Below, one piece after another: positions 15,583-23,332 of a stretch of 25,374 nt of DNA. The notes beneath the pieces were generated by a model. It worked only from the letters and a program-made list of their open reading frames with translations. It did no database searches and was not told the DNA's origin. Positions within the stretch are counted from its first letter, which is position 1. Each line of letters starts with the position of its first letter. Origin of the DNA: an uncultured Nocardioides sp. (GTDB taxonomy: Bacteria > Actinomycetota > Actinomycetes > Propionibacteriales > Nocardioidaceae); contig NZ_CAMPGZ010000029.1 in assembly GCF_946885725.1 (NCBI RefSeq), positions 1-25,374 of the forward strand, in the 5' to 3' direction. The position numbers were made by a program, and so were the translations under genes.

Positions 15583-16403
15583 GCGCCGCCGCTACGTCCA
15601 CCGACGACCTCCGCACACTCGACGTGTCGGGCACCAAGCCGGTGCCGTTCGTGCGCCAGGTCGGGGTCGAGCTCCGCAAGATGGTCGACACCCGCGCCGG
15701 CCTCTGGCTGATGGTCACGATCGCGGTGATGACCGCGCTGTTCGTCGTGCTGCTGTTCATCTTCGGCGACAACGGCGAGACCGACCAGCGCACGTTCTTC
15801 AACTTCCTCGGCACCACCTCGACGCCGCAGGGCTTCCTGCTGCCGGTGCTCGGCATCCTGCTGATCACCAGCGAGTGGACGCAGCGCACCGCGCTCGTCA
15901 CGTTCACGCTGACACCGCGACGCGGGTTCGTGATCGCCGCCAAGACGGTCGCCGCGCTCGTCATCGGGCTCGCCGCGATGGCGTTGGCGATGGCGATGGC
16001 CGCCGTGGCCGCCCTGATCGCCGACGCGCCCGGCGCGTTCGACGGCATCGGGATGGACGACGTCGCGAAGTTCGGCCTGCTGCAGGCGCTCGGCGTGCTG
16101 CAGGGGCTGGCGTTCGGTCTGCTGTTCCTCAACTCCGCCGTGGCGATCGTGGTGTTCTTCGTCGTACCGATCGTGTTCAACGTGCTCGTCAGCATGATCA
16201 GCTGGCTCCAGGACGCCGCCCCGTGGATCGACCTGAGCACCGCTCAGGCACCGCTGCTGGGCATCGACCAGCAGACCGGCCAGCCGGTCGAGCAGGCGCT
16301 GAACCTCGAGGCCTGGGCACACCTGGCGTCCGCCACCACGATCTGGATCGTCCTGCCGATTGCCATCGGCATGTGGCGGGTCCTGCGCTCCGAGGCCAAG
16401 TAG
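15579..16403 (+). CDS. ABC transporter permease, ABC-2-like
   Basis: The membrane-spanning partner of the ATPase. ATG 15579 overlaps the ATPase stop, giving 274 residues. A soluble N-terminus (about 40 residues) leads to [14 protein letters not shown], the amphipathic entry typical of ABC-2 exporters, then six hydrophobic segments. The [29 protein letters not shown] stretch is the conserved cytoplasmic loop of such permeases. Its substrate is unknown; peptide antibiotics or lipids are usual for the class. The gap to rph is 119 nt and rph has its own promoter. Confidence 0.9.
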   Translation: MSAAATSTDDLRTLDVSGTKPVPFVRQVGVELRKMVDTRAGLWLMVTIAVMTALFVVLLFIFGDNGETDQRTFFNFLGTTSTPQGFLLPVLGILLITSEWTQRTALVTFTLTPRRGFVIAAKTVAALVIGLAAMALAMAMAAVAALIADAPGAFDGIGMDDVAKFGLLQALGVLQGLAFGLLFLNSAVAIVVFFVVPIVFNVLVSMISWLQDAAPWIDLSTAQAPLLGIDQQTGQPVEQALNLEAWAHLASATTIWIVLPIAIGMWRVLRSEAK

Positions 16404-16509
16404 GCCGACGAGACCGAGCCGCACGTCGCGACTCGGGAGCGCTGAGGAGGGCCGTGCACCGGCCGGCAGGTACGGGGGACCAGCCGGCCGGAGCGCGGCC
16501 CTCGTTCTC

Positions 16510-16515
16510 TAGGCT
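16510..16515 (+). promoter_or_regulatory. TAGGCT -10 box, probable leaderless promoter of rph
   Basis: TAGGCT is followed by 7 nt and then ATG 16523, the expected distance from -10 box to transcription start. No ribosome site lies between. The -35 region is not recognisable. Confidence 0.5.
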
Positions 16516-16522
16516 CGGCCGC

Positions 16523-17242
16523 ATGACACGCGCCGACGGCCGCCAGAACGACGAGCTCCGCCCGATCAGACTCACCCGCCACTGGCTCGACCACGCCGCC
16601 GGCTCGGTGCTCGTGGAGTTCGGCAAGACCCGTGTGCTCTGTGCGGCGTCGGCCACCGAGGGCGTGCCGCGCTGGCGCAAGGGCTCCGGCCTCGGCTGGG
16701 TCACCGCCGAGTACGCCATGCTCCCGGCCGCCACCAACACCCGCTCCGACCGCGAGTCGGTCAAGGGCCGCATCGGCGGGCGCACCCACGAGATCTCCCG
16801 GCTGATCGGCCGCTCGCTGCGCGCGGTCGTCGACTACAAGGCGCTCGGCGAGAACACCATCGTCCTCGACTGCGACGTCCTGCAGGCCGACGGCGGCACC
16901 CGCACCGCCGCGATCACCGGCGCGTATCTCGCCCTCGCCGACGCGGTCGCGCACTTGAAGTCCACGGGCGCCGTCAAGGCTGACCCGCTGACCGGCTCCG
17001 TCGCCGCCGTCTCCGTCGGCGTCATCGACGGCGAGCCCCGGCTCGACCTGCCCTACGAGGAGGACGTCCGCGCCGAGACCGACATGAACGTCGTGATGAC
17101 CGGCGACGGCAAGTACATCGAGGTGCAGGGCACCGCCGAGCAGGCGCCGTTCGACCGGGTCCTCCTCGACGGCCTGCTCGCGCTCGCCGAGAAGGGCTGC
17201 GCGGACCTGACCGAGATCCAGCGCACCGCCCTGGCCGGATGA
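16523..17242 (+). CDS. rph: ribonuclease PH
   Basis: A phosphorolytic 3'-5' exoribonuclease that trims tRNA precursors, using phosphate and releasing nucleoside diphosphates; it is a cytoplasmic hexamer. The 239 residues match the usual length. Family motifs are present: [15 protein letters not shown] at the N-terminus, [61 protein letters not shown], and [22 protein letters not shown] 16523 directly follows a -10 box, indicating a leaderless transcript. Its TGA overlaps the rdgB ATG by 4 nt. rph and rdgB are commonly paired in actinobacteria. Confidence 0.97.
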   Translation: MTRADGRQNDELRPIRLTRHWLDHAAGSVLVEFGKTRVLCAASATEGVPRWRKGSGLGWVTAEYAMLPAATNTRSDRESVKGRIGGRTHEISRLIGRSLRAVVDYKALGENTIVLDCDVLQADGGTRTAAITGAYLALADAVAHLKSTGAVKADPLTGSVAAVSVGVIDGEPRLDLPYEEDVRAETDMNVVMTGDGKYIEVQGTAEQAPFDRVLLDGLLALAEKGCADLTEIQRTALAG

Positions 17243-17898
17243 GCGTGGACGAGAAGGTGGGCGGCGACGACCGGATCCGGGTCTTCGTCGCGTCCCGCAA
17301 CAAGAAGAAGATCATCGAGATGCAGCGCATCCTCGAGGAGCACGTGCCCGACGTCGAGGTGCTCGGCCTCGACGACGTACCGCCGTACGACGAGCCCGCC
17401 GAGACCGAGCCGACGTTCGAAGGCAACGCGCTGATCAAGGCCCGCGCGGCCGTCGAGGCCACCGGGCTGCCGTCCATCGCCGACGACTCCGGACTCTGCG
17501 TCGACGCCCTCAACGGGATGCCGGGCGTCCTGTCCGCGCGCTGGGCCGGCACCGACAAGGACGACACCGCCAACAACAAGCTGCTGCTCGAGCAGCTCGC
17601 GGACGTCCCCGACGAGCGGCGCGGCGCGCACTTCACCTGCGCGGTGGCGTTCGCCTACCCGGTCGGTGCGGGCGGCATCGCCGAGCACGTCGTCCACGGC
17701 GAGATGCGCGGTCGGGTGATCCGCGAGATGCGCGGTGACGGGGGCTTCGGCTACGACGTGCTCTTCGTCGCCGACGACACCCCCGACGGCCGTACGTCGG
17801 CGGAGCTCCCGCCCGAGGAGAAGGACGCGATCTCCCACCGCGGCAAGGCGCTGCGCGCCATCGCCCCGGTCGTCGCCGACGTCCTCACCGGGCTGTGA
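17239..17898 (+). CDS. rdgB: XTP/dITP diphosphatase (RdgB/HAM1 family)
   Basis: A house-cleaning pyrophosphatase that removes deaminated purine nucleotides (XTP, dITP) to keep them out of DNA and RNA. It has 219 residues with start ATG 17239 overlapping the rph stop. Motifs are [18 protein letters not shown] (substrate-binding Ser/Lys), [15 protein letters not shown], the metal-binding [33 protein letters not shown] and the closing [10 protein letters not shown]. The first 13 residues ([13 protein letters not shown]) precede the domain and are probably dispensable. Its TGA overlaps the GTG of the nucleosidase gene, so all three genes form one transcript. Confidence 0.96.
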   Translation: MSVDEKVGGDDRIRVFVASRNKKKIIEMQRILEEHVPDVEVLGLDDVPPYDEPAETEPTFEGNALIKARAAVEATGLPSIADDSGLCVDALNGMPGVLSARWAGTDKDDTANNKLLLEQLADVPDERRGAHFTCAVAFAYPVGAGGIAEHVVHGEMRGRVIREMRGDGGFGYDVLFVADDTPDGRTSAELPPEEKDAISHRGKALRAIAPVVADVLTGL

Positions 17899-18440
17899 CC
17901 ACGCTCGTCGTCGTCGCCACGCGGGCCGAGGCCGCTCACGTCCCGGCCGGCCTCGACGTCGTGGTGACCGGGCTCGGCAAGACCGCGGCCGCGGTCGCGA
18001 CGACCCGCGCGATCCTGGAGCGCGACCGCAAGGGCCTGGTCGTGGTCAACATCGGGAGCGCGGGCGCCCTCCGGGAAGGCGTCGAGGGGCTGCACGAGGT
18101 CGGCACCGTGCTCAACCACGACATCAGCGCCGAGGCGATCCGGGCGCTGGGCTACGACCCGCAGGAGGAGCTGCGCGTCGGTGACGCCGAGGTGGTCCTC
18201 GCCTCGGGTGACCTGTTCGTCACCGACCCCGCCGTCCGCGACGAGCTGGCGCGCCGGGCGCACCTGGTCGACATGGAGGGCTACGCGGTGGCCTATGCGT
18301 GCCGGCAGCTCGACGTGCCGGTGCGGCTCGTCAAGCACGTCTCCGACAACGCCGACGAGTCCGCACTCGACTGGCCGGCGCTCGTCGACCTCAGCGCCCG
18401 CGAGCTCGGCCGTTGGCTCGCCGATCACGCCCCGGGGTAG
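17895..18440 (+). CDS. nucleosidase of the phosphorylase superfamily (MTA/SAH nucleosidase-like)
   Basis: Likely cleaves the N-glycosidic bond of a nucleoside. GTG 17895 overlaps the rdgB stop, giving 181 residues, which is shorter than the 225-240 of standard MTA/SAH nucleosidases. Visible elements are [42 protein letters not shown] (ribose/phosphate site region), then the hallmark LVDMEGYAVAYACRQLDVPVRLVKHVSDNADES, which contains the catalytic Glu and the base-contacting Asp. The coupling to rdgB and rph suggests nucleotide or RNA salvage. The exact substrate is open, and futalosine or adenosine derivatives are alternatives. Its last 16 bases overlap the end of the opposing GNAT gene. Confidence 0.85.
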   Translation: MTTLVVVATRAEAAHVPAGLDVVVTGLGKTAAAVATTRAILERDRKGLVVVNIGSAGALREGVEGLHEVGTVLNHDISAEAIRALGYDPQEELRVGDAEVVLASGDLFVTDPAVRDELARRAHLVDMEGYAVAYACRQLDVPVRLVKHVSDNADESALDWPALVDLSARELGRWLADHAPG

Positions 18441-18820
18441 ATCCGGAACCCGGCCATCGTCTTGTGTTCGAAGCCGCGATAGAACGCCTGCGCCGCGTCG
18501 GTGATCAGGTCCATCCGCTTGGTGCCGGTGGCCTGGAACGTCGCCTGCACGAGCAGCCGCCCGATCCCGCGCCGCCGGTGGTCCGGGTGCACCGCGACGA
18601 AGCTCAGGTGCGACTGCAGCACGCCGTCCCCGAGCGCCTGCGCCCAGCCGACGAGCTCGCCGTCGGCGACCGCGACGTACGACGTGGCTCCCGGCGCTGT
18701 GCAGACGGCGCGGACGACCTCGGGGTCCGTCAGCGACGGCCACTCCACGATCGTGGACAGCCGGGCGACGCCCTCGGCGTCGCCGTCCTCGAACGGCCGG
18801 ATGTCCACGGTGCTGCGCAC
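18425..18820 (-). CDS. GNAT-family N-acetyltransferase
   Basis: An acetyl-CoA-dependent acyltransferase whose acceptor substrate is unknown. The start chosen is GTG 18820 (MRSTVDIRPFEDGDAEGV), giving 131 residues, because a TAGGGT box lies 7 nt upstream and the upstream tRNA excludes the far-upstream ATG at 18877. GTG 18829 is an alternative but overlaps that box. The GNAT acetyl-CoA pyrophosphate-binding motif A is clear: LSFVAVHPDHRRRGIGRLLVQATF. The beta4 segment SYVAVADGELVGWAQAL precedes it, and DAAQAFYRGFEHKTMAGFRIY closes the domain. The 3' end overlaps the nucleosidase gene tail-to-tail by 16 nt. Confidence 0.85.
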   Translation of the reverse strand: MRSTVDIRPFEDGDAEGVARLSTIVEWPSLTDPEVVRAVCTAPGATSYVAVADGELVGWAQALGDGVLQSHLSFVAVHPDHRRRGIGRLLVQATFQATGTKRMDLITDAAQAFYRGFEHKTMAGFRIYPGA

Positions 18821-18827
18821 GCCTCGC

Positions 18828-18833
18828 ACCCTA
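18828..18833 (-). promoter_or_regulatory. TAGGGT -10 box, probable leaderless promoter of the GNAT gene
   Basis: On the minus strand TAGGGT is followed by 7 nt and then GTG 18820. It lies only about 17 nt beyond the tRNA 3' end, so the GNAT gene may be read either from here or from the tRNA transcript. Confidence 0.4.
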
Positions 18834-18849
18834 ACCAGCGACGACCACG

Positions 18850-18927
18850 TGGTGCGCCCGGTGAGACTCGAACTCACACTGCGCAGGACCTAAACCTGCT
18901 GCCTCCTGCCAATTGGGCTACGGGCGC
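18850..18927 (-). tRNA. tRNA with anticodon UAG (Leu by codon), class I shape, CCA encoded
   Basis: On the minus strand the acceptor stem is GCGCCCG (18927-18921) paired with CGGGCGC, followed by discriminator A and an encoded CCA (18852-18850). The D arm has a 3-bp GCC/GGC stem and a loop containing GG. The anticodon stem GCAGG/CCTGC is perfect with loop TTTAGGT, so the anticodon is TAG, which reads CUA (leucine). The variable region is only GCAGT (5 nt). The T arm GTGAG-TTCGAGT-CTCAC is perfect. Bacterial leucine tRNAs normally carry a long variable arm (class II), which is absent here. The gene lies between GNAT and bcp. The amino acid is inferred from the anticodon only. Confidence 0.9.
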
Positions 18928-18967
18928 GCCCGCACAGTCTAGGGAGTCGCGCCCGCGGGCCCAGCGG

Positions 18968-19444
18968 TCAGGACGCGAGACCGAGGTCCCGGCGCAGCTT
19001 CGCCACGTGGCCGGTCGCCTTCACGTTGTACTGCGCCAGCTCGACCTTGCCGTCCTCGTCGACCACGAACGTGGAGCGGATGACGCCCTCGACGAGCTTG
19101 CCGTAGAGCTTCTTCTGGCCGAACGCACCCCACGCCTTCATCACCGACTTGCCGGCGTCGGAGAGCAGCGTGATCGTCAGGTTGTCGCGGGCGCGGAACT
19201 TCGCGAGCTTCTCCGGCTTGTCGGGGGAGATGCCGAGCACCTCGTAGCCGGCGCCGCGTAGCGACTCGAGCGAGTCGGTGAAGTCGCATGCCTGCTTGGT
19301 GCAGCCCGGGGTCATCGCCGCTGGGTAGAAGTACACGATCACCTTGCGGCCGCGCAGCGACGACAGGGTGACCTCCTCGCCGGTGTCGGTCGGCAGGGTG
19401 AAGTCCGGCGCGAGGTCGCCGGGCTCGAGGCGGGTCTGGGGCAT
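18968..19444 (-). CDS. bcp: thioredoxin-dependent peroxiredoxin, Bcp/PrxQ type
   Basis: Reduces hydrogen peroxide and organic hydroperoxides using thioredoxin; it is a cytoplasmic monomer. The start is ATG 19444 (MPQTRLEPGD) with AGAGAGG upstream, giving 158 residues. The thioredoxin-fold entry LAPDFTLPTDTGEEVTLSSLRG is followed by KVIVYFYPAAMTPGCTKQACDF. The peroxidatic Cys48 sits in TPGC and the resolving Cys53 five residues later, the PrxQ arrangement. GISPDKPEKLAKF and RSTFVVDEDGKV complete the domain. The frame continues upstream to 19510, but that part overlaps the palindrome in front of the nickel/cobalt operon and is not coding. Confidence 0.95.
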   Translation of the reverse strand: MPQTRLEPGDLAPDFTLPTDTGEEVTLSSLRGRKVIVYFYPAAMTPGCTKQACDFTDSLESLRGAGYEVLGISPDKPEKLAKFRARDNLTITLLSDAGKSVMKAWGAFGQKKLYGKLVEGVIRSTFVVDEDGKVELAQYNVKATGHVAKLRRDLGLAS

Positions 19445-19491
19445 CGTCGGGCCTCTCTCGTTCGTCCGGGGTCCGGTACGCCGTACGGCCT

Positions 19492-19512
19492 TATTGCGAA
19501 TAGTTCGCAATA
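19492..19512. promoter_or_regulatory. 21-bp perfect palindrome, Nur-like (nickel) operator candidate
   Basis: TATTGCGAA-TAG-TTCGCAATA is a perfect inverted repeat. It fits the Streptomyces Nur box pattern TTGCAA-N5-TTGCAA with one change per half (TTGCGA-N5-TCGCAA). It covers the presumed -35 region of the transporter operon and lies 48 nt upstream of the bcp start, so it could act on both sides. Being AT-rich in a GC-rich region, it stands out clearly. Confidence 0.6.
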
Positions 19513-19521
19513 GCGTAGCCT
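19494..19521 (+). promoter_or_regulatory. candidate promoter of the nickel/cobalt ECF operon
   Basis: TTGCGA (19494-19499) and TAGCCT (19516-19521) are spaced by 16 nt. The -35 box lies inside the palindrome, so a bound repressor would block transcription. The leader of about 43 nt contains a small hairpin (about 19531-19551, CCCCG-TGGTG-CGGGG core) before the GGAGG ribosome site. Confidence 0.4.
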
Positions 19522-19570
19522 GGTCGGTAGGACCCCGTGGTGCGGGGGAGTCACGCTAACGGAGGTCGAA

Positions 19571-20269
19571 GTGCACGTCCCGGACGGATTCCTCGACGTG
19601 CCGACGTCTCTCGCCACCGGCGCCGTCGCCGCGGCCGGTGTCGGCATCGCGCTGCGCGGTGCCCGCCGTGAGCTGGACGACCGCACCGCGCCGATGGCCG
19701 GCCTGGTCGCGAGCTTCGTGTTCGCGGCCCAGATGCTGAACTTCCCCGTGGGCGCCGGCACCAGCGGCCACCTCCTCGGCGGCGCGCTCGCTGCCGTCCT
19801 CGTCGGACCGTGGACCGGGGTGCTCTGCCTGTCGGTCGTGCTGCTGGTCCAAGCGCTGCTGTTCGCCGACGGGGGTGTTACCGCGCTCGGCACCAACATC
19901 ACGCTGATGGGGCTCGTCGGGGTCGGCGTCGGCTGGCTGGTGTTCCGGCTCGCGCAGTCGGTGCTGCCCAAGCGCATCGGGATGGTCCCCGTCGCCGCCG
20001 GCGTGGCCGCGCTGACCACCGTGCCGGCAGCGGCGCTGACGTTCGTGCTCCTCTTCGCCGTCGGCGGCCAGGCGCCGGTCTCCCTCGGCGCCGTGCTCAC
20101 CGCGATGCTCGGCTGGCACGTCCTGATCGGCGTCGGCGAGGCCGTGATCACCGCCCTGGTGGTCAGCAGCGTCGTCGCGGTTCGCCCCGACCTCGTGCAC
20201 GGTGCCCGCCGAGTGCTCGCCGCCCGCACGCTCGAGGTGCGCACGCCGGGCTCGGAGGTCTCCGCATGA
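19571..20269 (+). CDS. cbiM: energy-coupling factor transporter substrate-binding protein CbiM/NikM
   Basis: The S component of an ECF-type nickel/cobalt importer; a membrane protein that binds the metal ion. GTG 19571 follows GGAGG and gives 232 residues. The N-terminus reads (M)HVPDGFLD. In this family the free N-terminal amine and His2 ligate the metal, which fixes the start. MLNFPVGAGTSGHLLGGALAAVLVGPW holds the second conserved His, and about six to seven hydrophobic helices follow. The stop overlaps the PDGLE gene by 4 nt. The PDGLE partner and the Nur-like box favour nickel over cobalt. No cobalamin riboswitch fits in the roughly 60-nt region ahead of it. Confidence 0.94.
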   Translation: MHVPDGFLDVPTSLATGAVAAAGVGIALRGARRELDDRTAPMAGLVASFVFAAQMLNFPVGAGTSGHLLGGALAAVLVGPWTGVLCLSVVLLVQALLFADGGVTALGTNITLMGLVGVGVGWLVFRLAQSVLPKRIGMVPVAAGVAALTTVPAAALTFVLLFAVGGQAPVSLGAVLTAMLGWHVLIGVGEAVITALVVSSVVAVRPDLVHGARRVLAARTLEVRTPGSEVSA

Positions 20270-20601
20270 GGACCCGCACCCTCGTCCTGGCCGGCCTCGC
20301 CGTCGCGCTGCTGCTCGCCGGGGTCGTGAGCTTCTACGCCTCCAGCCACCCCGACGGCCTCGAGTACGTCGCGGAGCGCACTGGCTTCATCGACAGCGCC
20401 GACGAGCACCCCGCCGGCGACGGTCCGTTCGCCGACTACGCCACCAAGGGCGTCGACGACGCTCGCCTGTCCGGTGGCCTCGCCGGGGTCGCCGGAACGC
20501 TCGTCGTCCTCGTCCTGGCCGGCGGCCTCGCTTTGGCGGTCCGGCGCCGCGGTAGCGACGAGCGTGAGCAGGACCGCGAGCGCGACACGACGGACGCCTG
20601 A
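20266..20601 (+). CDS. PDGLE domain protein, NikN/CbiN-like component of the nickel/cobalt importer
   Basis: The small accessory membrane subunit. ATG 20266 overlaps the cbiM stop, giving 111 residues. There is one hydrophobic helix at each end (LVLAGLAVALLLAGVVSFYA and GVAGTLVVLVLAGGLALAV) with an extracytoplasmic loop between. The loop begins with the name-giving PDGLE at residues 29-33 (SSHPDGLEYVAERTGF). This domain is often fused to the C-terminus of CbiM/NikM; here it is separate. The C-terminal tail is highly charged and cytoplasmic. Only 1 nt separates it from cbiQ. Confidence 0.9.
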   Translation: MRTRTLVLAGLAVALLLAGVVSFYASSHPDGLEYVAERTGFIDSADEHPAGDGPFADYATKGVDDARLSGGLAGVAGTLVVLVLAGGLALAVRRRGSDEREQDRERDTTDA

Positions 20602-20602
20602 G

Positions 20603-21276
20603 ATGGGGCAGGGCCACGGTCACAAGCTGCACTTCCACGGGCACTCGCCGATCCACCGGGCGGCGCCCGAGCACAAGCTGCTCGCCCTGCTCGGCTTCGT
20701 GCTGGTCGTGGTGGCCACGCCGCGCGACTGGTTCGCGGCGTACGGCGTGTACCTGCTGGTGCTCGCCGTCGCGGTCGTGGTCAGCACCGTGCCTCCGACG
20801 TACCTCCTGAAGCGGCTGGTCGTCGAGATCCCGTTCGTCGTCTTCGCCGTGCTGATGCCGTTCATCGCCACCGGCCCGCGCGTCGAGGTGCTCGGCATCT
20901 CGGTGAGCGAGCCCGGCCTGCTCGCGGCCTGGGCGCTGCTGGCCAAGGGCACGCTCGGCGTGCTGGCCAGCCTGCTCCTCGCCGCGACCACCGAGCCGCG
21001 CGACCTGCTGCTCGGCCTCGAGAGGCTGCGCCTGCCGCAGCAGCTGGTGCAGATCATGGGCTTCATGATCCGGTACGTCGACGTGGTGACCGACGAGATG
21101 CGCCGGATGCGCATCGCCCGGGAGTCGCGCGGCTTCACCGCCCGCAACCCCCGGCACTGGCCGGTCGTCGCGCGGAGCCTCGGCGCGCTGTTCATCCGGT
21201 CCTACGAGCGCGGCGAGCGGGTGCACCTGGCCATGGTCAGCCGCGGCTACACCGGCCGGCTCCCGGACGTGCGCCG

Positions 21277-21280
<4 letters not shown>
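20603..21280 (+). CDS. cbiQ: ECF transporter T component CbiQ/NikQ with His-rich N-terminus
   Basis: The transmembrane coupling subunit linking CbiM to the ATPase. ATG 20603 gives 225 residues. The first 24 residues contain seven histidines (5, 7, 10, 12, 14, 18, 24), which suggests metal binding at the cytoplasmic face. Five hydrophobic segments follow. The two coupling helices with the Ala-Arg-Gly-type signatures appear as MRIARESRGFT and HLAMVSRGYTGRLP. LEAL-like LLLGLERLRLPQQLVQIMGFMIRYVDVV is typical of CbiQ. The stop overlaps the cbiO ATG by 4 nt. Confidence 0.93.
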
Positions 21281-22045
<765 letters not shown>

Positions 22046-22053
<8 letters not shown>

Positions 22054-22246
22054 CGGCCCCGCTCGTGTGCCGGATCTCCGCGTCCGGCCCCGGGAACACC
22101 AGGGACTCGTGACCGTCGTCGGTCCACCGCACGAGGTACGGCGGACCGCCGTCGGGACCGCGGACCTCCACGATCTCGCCCTCGCGCGCGTGCTCCCCGA
22201 CGTGGGCGTTGTGCACGAGCAGGTAGTCACCCACCGTTGCCTTCAT
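22046..22246 (-). CDS. DUF1918 domain protein
   Basis: A small protein of 66 residues, starting at ATG 22246 with AAAGGGG upstream. The sequence opens with MKATVGDYLLVHNAHVGEHAREGEIVEVRG and continues with PPYLVRWTDDGHESLVFPGPDAEI. It is a compact SH3-like beta barrel with the PxLVRWxDxGHExLxxPG pattern that defines DUF1918. This family is common in actinobacteria and its function is not known. It is convergent with cbiO and overlaps its end by 8 nt. Confidence 0.9.
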
Positions 22247-22363
22247 CGCCACCCCTTTCTTCGAGTCACGGTTCCATCCTGCCTCTCTCTGAGGGCGGCG
22301 GGTAGGGGTCGCTAGTCTGTGCTCGCACATCCACCGACCCCGACGACGAGCCGAGGAGCCGAC

Positions 22364-22621
22364 GTGAGCAAGGCCGAGAACCGCGGTCTGGACTCGCTCG
22401 AGAGCGAGATCGAGGCCACCCGCGAGCGCCTGGCAGACACCATCGACCAGCTCGTCTACCGCGCCAGCCCCAAGACGATCGTGCGCCGAGAGATCGCCAC
22501 GCTCAAGGCGGTGTACGTCGCGCCCGACGGGTCTCCGCGCACGGACAACATCCTCAAGACCGCCGGAGCCGTCGTCGGTTTCGTCGCGTTGATGGCCACC
22601 CTCCGCAAGCTCACCCGCTGA
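22364..22621 (+). CDS. DUF3618 domain membrane protein
   Basis: A small protein of 85 residues, starting at GTG 22364 with GAGGAG upstream. A charged N-terminal helix LESEIEATRERLADTIDQLVYRASPKTIVRRE carries the DUF3618 pattern, and one hydrophobic segment (ILKTAGAVVGFVALMATL) lies near the C-terminus. Such proteins are usually found near membrane-envelope stress genes in actinobacteria; the function is unknown. A -10-like TAGTCT at 22313-22318 may be its promoter. It is probably co-transcribed with the GroES-like gene 7 nt downstream. Confidence 0.85.
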   Translation: MSKAENRGLDSLESEIEATRERLADTIDQLVYRASPKTIVRREIATLKAVYVAPDGSPRTDNILKTAGAVVGFVALMATLRKLTR

Positions 22622-22628
22622 GGCCGCC

Positions 22629-22949
22629 ATGAGCGAGAAGACTCCGATCCGGATGCTGCACGACCGCATCCTCGCCCAGGTCGACGACCAGGGAGAGCGA
22701 CGGTCGACCGGCGGCATCGTCATCCCGGCGACCGCGGCCATGGGCGGCCGCCGGCTGCGCTGGGCCCGGGTGGCCGCGATCGGCCCGCACGTGCGAGCGC
22801 TCGAGGTCGGTGACCGGGTGCTCTACGACCCCGAGGACAAGGCGGAGGTCGAGGTCAACGCCGAGACCTACGTGCTCATGCGCGAGCGTGACGTGCACGC
22901 GGTGGCCGCAGAGCGGCTCGGCGACACCCAGACCGGGCTGTACCTCTAA
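22629..22949 (+). CDS. GroES-like co-chaperonin family protein
   Basis: A protein of 106 residues with the GroES/Cpn10 fold. IRMLHDRILAQVDDQGERRSTGGIVIPAT matches the N-terminal strand plus mobile-loop region of GroES, followed by ARVAAIGPHVRALEVGDRVLYDPEDKAEVEVNAETYVLMRERDVHAV. It is not next to groEL and differs from canonical GroES (an extra GGRRLRW stretch replaces the usual KPQEG turn), so it is probably a second, specialised family member. The pairing with DUF3618 may be functional, but no role can be assigned. Confidence 0.85.
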   Translation: MSEKTPIRMLHDRILAQVDDQGERRSTGGIVIPATAAMGGRRLRWARVAAIGPHVRALEVGDRVLYDPEDKAEVEVNAETYVLMRERDVHAVAAERLGDTQTGLYL

Positions 22950-22964
22950 GCGCCCTCTGACCGG

Positions 22965-23282
22965 TCACCCGCGCCGGTGCAGCACCAGCGCACCGAGCAC
23001 GAACACGGCCGCGTAGATCAGGCCGTTCACGGTGCCGGCGATCAGCATGATCACCAGCCCCGGCCAGTCCGCCATGCCGTCCGCGACCGGACGCAGCAGT
23101 GGCGCCGCCGGCACCAGGAAGGGGTGCACGACCTCGAACGCGACGCTGACCAGCGCCAGCATCGTGACGAGGAACGCGACGACGAAGCCGACGACGAAGC
23201 CGATGATCGCCGGGCGGCGCCACGCGGCCCTGGGGCGCGGCGGCTGGGTGGGCTGCGTCGGCGCGGCGGCGTCACCGGTCAT
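22965..23282 (-). CDS. small membrane protein of unknown function
   Basis: A protein of 105 residues, not recognised. A Pro-rich cytoplasmic N-terminus (about 1-22) precedes two hydrophobic stretches: AIIGFVVGFVVAFLVTMLALVSVAF and, after a Pro/Ala loop, LVIMLIAGTVNGLIYAAVFVLGALVL. ATG 23282 lies at the edge of a long inverted repeat (23282-23318) and has only a weak ribosome site, so its translation may be limited by mRNA structure. It faces the GroES-like gene end-to-end across 15 nt. It reads as a real gene by codon pattern, but with no family assignment. Confidence 0.65.
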   Translation of the reverse strand: MTGDAAAPTQPTQPPRPRAAWRRPAIIGFVVGFVVAFLVTMLALVSVAFEVVHPFLVPAAPLLRPVADGMADWPGLVIMLIAGTVNGLIYAAVFVLGALVLHRRG

Positions 23283-23318
23283 GGCGCCAGGATCCCGCGA
23301 CGCGGGACCCCGGCGCCA
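23282..23318. terminator. 18-bp near-perfect inverted repeat between two minus-strand genes
   Basis: The arms at 23282-23299 and 23301-23318 match at 16 of 18 positions around a single base. It may end transcription of the coiled-coil gene upstream, or fold in the mRNA over the start codon of the membrane-protein gene. Confidence 0.5.
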
Positions 23319-23332
23319 GCGAACCGGCGTAC

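Noticed and set aside
18828..18877. GNAT start at ATG 18877
   Set aside because: That start would place coding sequence inside the tRNA gene; the GTG at 18820 fits the domain and the -10 box.
19513..19570. Cobalamin riboswitch before cbiM
   Set aside because: Only about 60 nt lie between the palindrome and the start codon, too short for the roughly 200-nt riboswitch, and no B12-box sequence is seen.
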